Origin: Cyanobacteria bacterium UBA11372
GTDB taxonomy: Bacteria; Cyanobacteriota; Cyanobacteriia; Cyanobacteriales; Aerosakkonemataceae
DNA length: 8,886 nucleotides
NCBI GenBank assembly: GCA_003486675.1
Contig: DNGG01000518.1
Location: forward strand, 2,406 to 11,291
Reading direction: 5' to 3'
Part shown: in pieces, positions 5,098 through 8,886 of the stretch
Numbering within the stretch: position 1 is the first letter of the stretch
How the letters are laid out: the number at the start of each line of letters is the position of its first letter
Notes under the pieces: generated by a model
Databases searched by the model: none
What the model saw: the letters and a program-made list of their open reading frames with translations, nothing else
What the model was told of the DNA's origin: nothing
Position numbers and translations under genes: made by a program

Positions 5098-5832
5098 CTA
5101 CTTTTTAGCTGTAGCAGTTGCTAAAGCCATCGCATCTTCAAACAAAAACTCATAAAGAAAGCGTTCTGCCCACTCATGACCGAAGTAACTGCTAAACAAT
5201 CCACTTGCCGGATCGCGCTCCGCACTATACTGGTCGTAGTCTTTTTGGGCTTTGACGATGCGCTGAATGTCTTCTGGATCTGTCAGAGGTTTCGCTTCAT
5301 CTAACAATTGCCAGTACAAATTCAAATAGTCCTTAAACGCTGCAAATAGTCGCGTCTCAACAGTTTCAACATCAGTCTTGGCAAATAGCAGATACTTGGA
5401 GAAATACTGATTCGCATCGTAAAATTTCATCTCTAACCCCTGTGCTAGATCCGGGTATTGAGCGTGGAGCGATTTCAGTGGTTCAATATACTGGCGCTGA
5501 TACGCTTCATCCTGGAATAGAGGCTGAAAGTCTAGCACCACCAGATTTTTGACTTTGCCGAACGAGAGGAAGTCTACTCCTAGCAGGGGTAAGTCGTAAT
5601 GATGGCTGGGGTAAATGACGCTGTTGAGAATTTGGGCGCTAGCCCCCGCATCAATGTAGGTATAGCGAATTTTCCTCAATTCTGGACACTCGTAGCACCA
5701 GCTTTGGATCGTGGCTGGGTTTTTACCGCGATCGCTTACCTTATATTCCAGCCCCGCAGGGATGGCGCGATCGCATAAATCGAATCTGTTAAATAATTCG
5801 CTCTCTAAATGTTCCAGGAAGGGCTTGTACAT
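5098..5832 (-). CDS. pebA: 15,16-dihydrobiliverdin:ferredoxin oxidoreductase
   Basis: A 244-residue ferredoxin-dependent bilin reductase that reduces biliverdin IXalpha at the 15,16 bond to 15,16-dihydrobiliverdin, which passes to PebB. Family features: MYKPFLEHLESELFNRFDL start, KVSDRGKNPATIQSWCYEC (31-49), ELRKIRYTYIDAG (51-63), YPSHHYDLPLLGVDFLSFG (74-92, with Asp80 in the conserved YDLP box), FQPLFQDEAYQ, KFYDANQYFSKYLLFAKTD (136-154) and ERDPASGLFSSYFGHEWAERF (205-225, Asp207). Length is normal. The ATG at 5832 gives the usual MYKPFLE start. It follows the lyase gene by 100 bp on the same strand, so the three are probably one transcription unit. Together with PebB it implies the cell uses phycoerythrobilin, and hence that phycoerythrin genes exist elsewhere. 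Confidence 0.96.
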   Translation of the reverse strand: MYKPFLEHLESELFNRFDLCDRAIPAGLEYKVSDRGKNPATIQSWCYECPELRKIRYTYIDAGASAQILNSVIYPSHHYDLPLLGVDFLSFGKVKNLVVLDFQPLFQDEAYQRQYIEPLKSLHAQYPDLAQGLEMKFYDANQYFSKYLLFAKTDVETVETRLFAAFKDYLNLYWQLLDEAKPLTDPEDIQRIVKAQKDYDQYSAERDPASGLFSSYFGHEWAERFLYEFLFEDAMALATATAKK

Positions 5833-5854
5833 TCAGCTTCACCCATCTTTTAAG

Positions 5855-5912
5855 ACTTCCTCTGACAATAGGGGATGGCGAAACACCCTGTCCCATTTCT
5901 GCTTTAGGAAGT
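5855..5912 (-). other. Weak inverted repeat in the lyase-pebA gap
   Basis: ACTTCCT (5855-5861) and AGGAAGT (5906-5912) are a perfect 7-bp inverted pair with a 44-nt interior that itself has partly complementary GGGATGG/CCC-type stretches. It would place a fold in the pebA leader. No terminator features are seen. Confidence 0.3.
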
Positions 5913-5932
5913 AACAAATTTTAAAGATCGCG

Positions 5933-6523
5933 TTAATGTGCGCCTGCCCTTGCCAAATTTCGCTGTATCATTTGCTCCAACGTTGCCTCGGATACGCAAC
6001 GCCGCTCCGAGCAATAGGTCATCAGGTAAACACCATCCATCGTTCGCACGGTGCTAACGCGCACGCGAAAGTCATCCGTAAGAAACCAGCAGCGTTCCTG
6101 TCCCTGGTTGTTGTCGTATTCGGTATCGATGGTTAAAATGCCGTCCTTGCCAAACCAGTAGCGACTGATGACGGGCATTCTTTCTATGTAGCCGCGATCG
6201 CGAATTAATTTCCCAGACAAGAGGCTCGTATCATCTGGCACATCAACCAATACCGCTGCCCGATCCGGATCTGGTTCGCGATTGTCCTGATTTTCCTGCC
6301 ACATAAAGCTAGCACCCCCCATCGCCAGGGCAGGATCGATTCCCTGCTGCTGACAAATTGTACCGATCCTGGGGTCTTCTCGTTCCACAACTTGTACGAT
6401 CAGGTTGGATTCTCCAGACTGATCCGCAGACAAATCGAAATGGTGAACGCTGCGCTGGGTAAACCAAGTACCCTCACTCTTGCGAAAAAAATCCATCATC
6501 GTCATGGGGAAGATCGGGGGCAT
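5933..6523 (-). CDS. cpeS: Phycobilin lyase of the CpcS/CpeS (lipocalin-fold) family
   Basis: A 196-residue CpeS-type chromophore lyase. These cytoplasmic enzymes have a lipocalin-like beta-barrel and attach phycobilins to Cys82/84 positions of phycobiliproteins. Family signatures: MDFFRKSEGTWFTQRSVHHF (10-29), LCQQ-like ICQQQGIDPALAMGGASFMW (57-75, split), SGKLIRDRGYIERMPVISRYWFGKDG (103-128), TEYDNNQGQERCWFLTDDFRVRVSTV (134-159) and MTYCSERRC (168-176). I use the ATG at 6523 because GAGGTG lies 6 nt upstream; most homologues begin near the later Met at residue 9 or 10 (6499/6496), which has no Shine-Dalgarno. Lying directly before pebA and pebB suggests phycoerythrobilin as the bilin, hence cpeS; cpcS/cpcU (phycocyanobilin) cannot be excluded from sequence alone. 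Confidence 0.88.
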   Translation of the reverse strand: MPPIFPMTMMDFFRKSEGTWFTQRSVHHFDLSADQSGESNLIVQVVEREDPRIGTICQQQGIDPALAMGGASFMWQENQDNREPDPDRAAVLVDVPDDTSLLSGKLIRDRGYIERMPVISRYWFGKDGILTIDTEYDNNQGQERCWFLTDDFRVRVSTVRTMDGVYLMTYCSERRCVSEATLEQMIQRNLARAGAH

Positions 6524-6579
6524 TTGTCACCTCAACTGCCGGTAAAATTACTTTGGAATCATAATTTTAACTAAATCGT
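6524..6579. promoter_or_regulatory. Short divergent intergenic region
   Basis: Only 56 bp separate the lyase gene (minus) from the pentapeptide-repeat gene (plus), so both start regions and promoters must lie here or inside the genes. CATAAT at 6560-6565 is a possible plus-strand -10, with no good -35. The lyase Shine-Dalgarno (complement of CACCTC) is at about 6528-6533. Confidence 0.3.
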
Positions 6580-7404
6580 GTGGATAGTTCTCTCTTAGAA
6601 ACCGAGTCATCTATATTTTCATTGCCTGGATCGGAGATGGCGATCGCTCTCAAAGCAGGTTTAGTACCCAACCAAGATTTGTATCAAATCGATCTCAGAG
6701 GTCAGGATTTACAACGAGCCAATTTGCGTCAGGCAAATTTAATTGGAGCCAACCTCAGCGGTGCAAACCTAAGTGAAGCCAACCTGGGGGGTACAGATCT
6801 GCGGCGAGTTAACTTGCAGGGGGCAGATTTAAGTAATGCGAATTTACAAGGTGCTTTTTTATATCGGGCGCAATTGCAAAAGGCCAATTTCAGCGGTGCG
6901 AACTTAGAGGGAGCCAAATTACAAGCCGCTAGATACGACCGAGACACAATTTGGCCTGAAGACTTTGCTTATAAAAGTTTAGGAGCAATTGGCCCAAGAG
7001 CCAATCTCAGCGGCGCGCAGCTAAATACTGCTAATTTGAAAAATGCGGATTTAGAGGGCGCTTCTTTAATTGGTGCATCCCTCAGCGGCGCAGATTTAAC
7101 GGGGGCTAATTTACAAAATGCGCGAATGAGCGGTGCAGATTTACGGCTCGCTTATCTGACGGGAGCTTGCTTGCGAAATGTCAGATTGAATAATGTAGAT
7201 TTGCAAGGGGCAGATCTGCGAGCTGCTGATTTCACTGGGGTGGAAATTGAGCAATTGAATAACATTGCTGGGGCAGATTTTAGTCGCGTTCAAGGAATGA
7301 GCGAGGCGATTAGAAACATGCTGCTGAGCCGTCCCGATCGGGAATTGGATGTTTGGAATGTTTTTACTCGTAGAACTACGCGCCAGAGTTTGATGGTTAA
7401 TTGA
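6580..7404 (+). CDS. Pentapeptide-repeat protein
   Basis: A 274-residue protein built on A(D/N)LXX repeats, which form a right-handed quadrilateral beta-helix. A first repeat block runs about residues 37-117 (for example ANLSGANLSEANL), then a non-repeat insert at 118-140 (RYDRDTIWPEDFAYKSLGAI), common in cyanobacterial members, then a second block at about 141-222 and a tail GMSEAIRNMLLSRPDRELDVWN ending TRRTTRQS. No signal peptide or membrane segment is seen. The start is uncertain: GTG at 6580 gives the longest frame without a clear Shine-Dalgarno; ATG at 6637 (MAIALKAG) with CGGAG directly before it is an alternative. Cyanobacteria have many such proteins and the function of this one is unknown. 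It is divergent from the bilin genes, so no operon link. Confidence 0.92.
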   Translation: MDSSLLETESSIFSLPGSEMAIALKAGLVPNQDLYQIDLRGQDLQRANLRQANLIGANLSGANLSEANLGGTDLRRVNLQGADLSNANLQGAFLYRAQLQKANFSGANLEGAKLQAARYDRDTIWPEDFAYKSLGAIGPRANLSGAQLNTANLKNADLEGASLIGASLSGADLTGANLQNARMSGADLRLAYLTGACLRNVRLNNVDLQGADLRAADFTGVEIEQLNNIAGADFSRVQGMSEAIRNMLLSRPDRELDVWNVFTRRTTRQSLMVN

Positions 7405-7407
7405 TCG

Positions 7408-7508
7408 GGACTTACGCAAAGAAACCGGGTTGCTGCGAACAATCTTCGGTTTGGCAAGGAAAGATCGCAACCAGAAACCCGGTTTCTAGGATCTTTGCGC
7501 GTCAGTAC
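7408..7508. mobile_element. MITE-like palindromic repeat after the pentapeptide gene
   Basis: About 100 bp with imperfect terminal inverted repeats: GGACTTACGCAAAGAAACCGGGT at the left (from 7408) and, at the right, CCAGAAACCCGGTTTCTAGG then CTTTGCGCGTCAGTA (to 7508). It contains no coding frame. It carries the same AAACCGGGTTT-type boxes as the arrays at 4711-5036 and 8585-8660. It begins 4 bp after the pentapeptide stop, where it could also act as a transcript-end hairpin. Confidence 0.65.
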
Positions 7509-7547
7509 TATTGATAATCCCCTACAGATATCCGAATCCCTAATAGC

Positions 7548-7982
7548 TTAATTCCTCAAGTTCAAAATAAAGTTTCTTCCCCTAGTGCGGAATATATCAA
7601 AGTTGATGAACCGAGTGTTGTACGTTATTGTCACATAGGTGCAACCAGCACCATTTGTTCCCCATATACACTCCGTTCGACTCAAAAGTTGCCCGCATAT
7701 TGAGTCGATTTGACCTTTATAGAAAGTAAAATTTCTATTAGTAGCTATGCAAAATGTACCCTCTCCTCTAGTTCAAAAGCCTGCTCCCTCAACGTAGTAG
7801 TAGAACATTTTCCCGGAGTTATTAAGGTCATACTCATAAACTCTCCTGCACTCTCCAGGATACATACTCCACCAACCGTCTGATCTCCAATCACCACCCT
7901 CAGAGTATCCAACAGCCAATCTAGAAATTCTCGTTGAACCACGATTGCAAATGTCCACCCATGCATGGTTATTGAAGCACAT
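7548..7982 (-). pseudogene. DUF1036-domain protein gene, broken by an in-frame TGA
   Basis: Reading on minus from 7982 gives 69 codons resembling DUF1036: VDICNRGSTRIS (9-20), AVGYSEGGDWRSDGWWSMYP (23-42), GECRRVYEYDL (43-53) and MFYYYVEGAG (59-68). A TGA at 7775-7773 interrupts, and the same frame then continues for 74 codons to TAA at 7550-7548 with a plausible domain end (GEGTFCIATNRNFTFYKGQ, then DSICGQ). Stops TAA and TAA lie in frame just upstream of the ATG, no Shine-Dalgarno is visible, and the secretion signal usual in the family is missing. It is therefore probably decayed at both ends of the domain. The alternative 90-residue frame (TTG at 8017 to 7745) overlaps it in another frame and has no family features. 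DUF1036 function is not known. Confidence 0.65.
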
Positions 7983-8135
7983 TTAGTACAGTTACCAGGT
8001 GGCGAAGACTGGATCAACCGGAAAAACTAAATTTTAAGACAAGAACCGAGTTGGCGATCGCTTAAATTCAAACAAGTGGCAAAAATGGGCAGGAAAAAGC
8101 GATCGCTAGCTGTGACTCAGATCAAAGAGCCTGCT
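7983..8135. other. Spacer with two HIP1 sites
   Basis: About 150 bp between the DUF1036 remnant and the small orphan gene, both on minus. It contains HIP1 octamers at 8054-8061 and 8099-8106. I see no gene, terminator or promoter that I can support. Confidence 0.5.
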
Positions 8136-8345
8136 TTACGAGGATTTAACTGCTTGCCAGTTCTTTTTTAGCAGTGCCAGAAACGTGGCGTACCCTTCAG
8201 AAAAATGCGGTGGATCGGGCAAAACGTACTCCGGAAACTCCTTATAGTGCCGCCAAGGTTCTAAAGGACTGCGCCGCAAATGCAGTACGCAATCCGTTGC
8301 ACCGGGCGGTTTCCACGTCATTTGACCGGGATTGTTGTTAAGCAT
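8136..8345 (-). CDS. Small hypothetical protein, 69 residues
   Basis: I do not recognise a family. A near-perfect Shine-Dalgarno AGGAGGT (complement of 8351-8357) lies 5 nt before the ATG, the strongest in the window, which supports a real gene. The product is rich in Pro, Trp and aromatic residues: MTWKPPGATDCVLHLRRSPL, then PWRHYKEFPEYVLPDPPHFS, then a helical C-terminus (GYATFLALLKKNWQAV). There is one cysteine, no signal peptide and no membrane segment. It stands alone, with its own candidate promoter upstream and the DUF1036 remnant downstream. A soluble cytoplasmic protein is likely; nothing more can be said. Confidence 0.7.
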   Translation of the reverse strand: MLNNNPGQMTWKPPGATDCVLHLRRSPLEPWRHYKEFPEYVLPDPPHFSEGYATFLALLKKNWQAVKSS

Positions 8346-8441
8346 AATTTACCTCCTAAAGGTGAGCTAAAAAACTGGTTGTCGCTGTGGTGAATCTTTC
8401 TTCCAGAATTCTGGCAGACCAACTGTTAAATTCTGTAAATA

Positions 8442-8471
8442 TTTATACTTATTGGGCTTGATGTGATACAA
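8442..8471 (-). promoter_or_regulatory. Candidate promoter for the 69-residue gene
   Basis: On minus, TATAAA (complement of 8442-8447) with TTGTAT (complement of 8466-8471) at 18-bp spacing gives a sigma70-like pair with a good -10 and weak -35. It would yield a leader of about 90 nt ending in the strong Shine-Dalgarno. Confidence 0.35.
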
Positions 8472-8478
8472 TCACCCT

Positions 8479-8524
8479 CTTTTGCCTTGATGATAGCGAG
8501 GCAAAAGCCTTTAGCAGCAGGCTT
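8479..8524. other. Two adjacent stem-loops of unknown role
   Basis: CTTTTGCCT (8479-8487) and AGGCAAAAG (8499-8507) form a perfect 9-bp stem with an 11-nt loop; it overlaps AAGCCT (8505-8510) and AGGCTT (8519-8524), a 6-bp stem with an 8-nt loop. No U-run follows on plus. They lie just upstream of the candidate promoter of the small gene. Confidence 0.45.
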
Positions 8525-8584
8525 CCGAGGCTGTATAAAGTTCTGGTAAAAATTCAAACAACTATGTCGGGGCTGGCGCCTTGA

Positions 8585-8660
8585 AACTAAGAAACCGGGT
8601 TTCTATGAAAAATCGTCGATTTGGAACAAGATCTCGGCGCAAGAAACCCGGTTTCTGGGT
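8585..8660. repeat. Single copy of the AGAAACCGGGTTTCT palindromic repeat
   Basis: Left box AAGAAACCGGGTTTCT (about 8589-8604) and right box AAGAAACCCGGTTTCTGG (8641-8658) flank an interior containing AAAAATCGTCGATTTG and AAGATCT, clearly related to the interior of the 106-bp units at 4737-5036 (AAAATCGTCGATTGAG, AAGATCTACC). It carries no gene. Confidence 0.8.
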
Positions 8661-8693
8661 TCCTCGTGCGTAATACCTGTGTATTTAAACGAT

Positions 8694-8739
8694 AAAATCC
8701 CCACCCTTGGCGAGACAGTACCCAAGGGGGGGATTTTTT
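8694..8739 (+). terminator. Strong intrinsic terminator, possibly bidirectional
   Basis: Left arm 8695-8710 (AAATCCCC, bulged A, CCCTTGG) pairs with right arm 8722-8736 (CCAAGGGGGGGATTT) around an 11-nt loop, 15 bp with one bulge, followed by a T-run to 8739. On minus, TTTT follows the stem, so it could also end a transcript arriving from the right of the window. No plus-strand gene lies within 1.2 kb upstream. Confidence 0.8.
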
Positions 8740-8773
8740 GACGTCAAAAGGCAGAGTTTGTTGTTAGAGGAAG

Positions 8774-8792
8774 GGGCGGGTAATACCTGCCC
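8774..8792. other. Compact hairpin near the right edge
   Basis: GGGCGGGTAATACCTGCCC folds into an 8-bp stem (one G-U pair) with a 3-nt loop. It lies in the last, apparently gene-free, 150 bp. It shares GTAATACCTG with 8669-8678. No function assigned. Confidence 0.4.
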
Positions 8793-8886
8793 ATCTTGAG
8801 GAAAAACAAACAATTGATACACAACGGATGGCAATGTGAGTCATATCATGTCCGTTAAATTGCCCATAATAAAAAAACTTCACTCT

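Larger units (their letters stand above)
198..8106. repeat. HIP1 octamers (GCGATCGC), 12 copies scattered
   Basis: Copies at 198, 360, 1172, 1206, 1517, 4651, 5728, 5767, 6194, 6640, 8054 and 8099 (start positions). A random octamer would be expected far less than once in 8.9 kb. Strong enrichment of this palindrome is a known mark of many cyanobacterial genomes. Copies lie both in genes and in spacers. The coordinates bracket the first and last copy, not one continuous element. Confidence 0.9.

Noticed and set aside
6729..7470. Minus-strand frames opposite the pentapeptide gene
   Set aside because: These are shadow frames created by the regular A(D/N)LXX codon pattern; their peptides are low-complexity (KFAPLKLA-like).
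7745..8017. 90-codon minus frame from TTG at 8017
   Set aside because: It overlaps the DUF1036 remnant in another frame, has no recognisable features, and starts at TTG without a Shine-Dalgarno.
8764..8886. 41-codon minus-strand open frame reaching the right edge
   Set aside because: It lacks recognisable motifs and is short enough to be chance; only sequence to the right could show whether it is a gene end.
8848..8886. Possible start of a plus-strand gene (ATG at 8848, 13 codons to the edge)
   Set aside because: No Shine-Dalgarno is visible and only 13 codons are in view, so it cannot be supported.

Overview
This window comes from a cyanobacterium, probably a filamentous (Oscillatoriales-like) species that makes phycoerythrobilin. 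The evidence is a phycocyanin rod operon, the two-step phycoerythrobilin pathway, twelve copies of the HIP1 octamer GCGATCGC in 8.9 kb, heptamer short tandem repeats (GGTAATT and relatives), and AGAAACC(C/G)GGTTTCT palindromic repeats. The lineage is an inference from repeat style, not a sequence match.

Left part (1-3315, all minus strand): the phycocyanin operon in the order cpcB, cpcA, cpcC2, cpcC1, with cpcD probably next beyond base 1. CpcB and CpcA carry the expected bilin cysteines (beta 82 and 153, alpha 84). Both linkers have an N-terminal rod-linker domain and a C-terminal CpcD-like capping domain. The intergenic gaps grow along the operon (110, 144, 350 bp) and hold stem-loops, including a 25-bp-arm hairpin just before cpcC1.

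Middle (3316-6523): a long cpcB leader and promoter region is bounded by a divergent 59-codon ribbon-helix-helix gene with operator-like dyads. Convergent to it is a minus-strand group cpeS-like lyase, pebA, pebB. PebA converts biliverdin IXalpha to 15,16-dihydrobiliverdin, PebB converts that to phycoerythrobilin, and the CpeS-type lyase attaches bilin to a phycobiliprotein cysteine. pebA and pebB, usually close together, are separated by 409 bp containing a three-copy, 106-bp-period tandem array, and pebB starts directly against a heptamer repeat with no Shine-Dalgarno.

Right part (6524-8886): a plus-strand pentapeptide-repeat protein; a palindromic MITE-like repeat; a minus-strand DUF1036 gene broken by an in-frame TGA and lacking an N-terminus; a 69-residue minus-strand orphan with a perfect Shine-Dalgarno; then about 540 bp without a clear gene, holding stem-loops, another copy of the palindromic repeat and a strong intrinsic terminator. 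No tRNA, rRNA, CRISPR array, transposase gene or defence cassette was seen. The coding content is mostly known phycobilisome biology; the unusual parts are the repeat insertions at operon junctions and the small DNA-binding protein beside the cpcB promoter.
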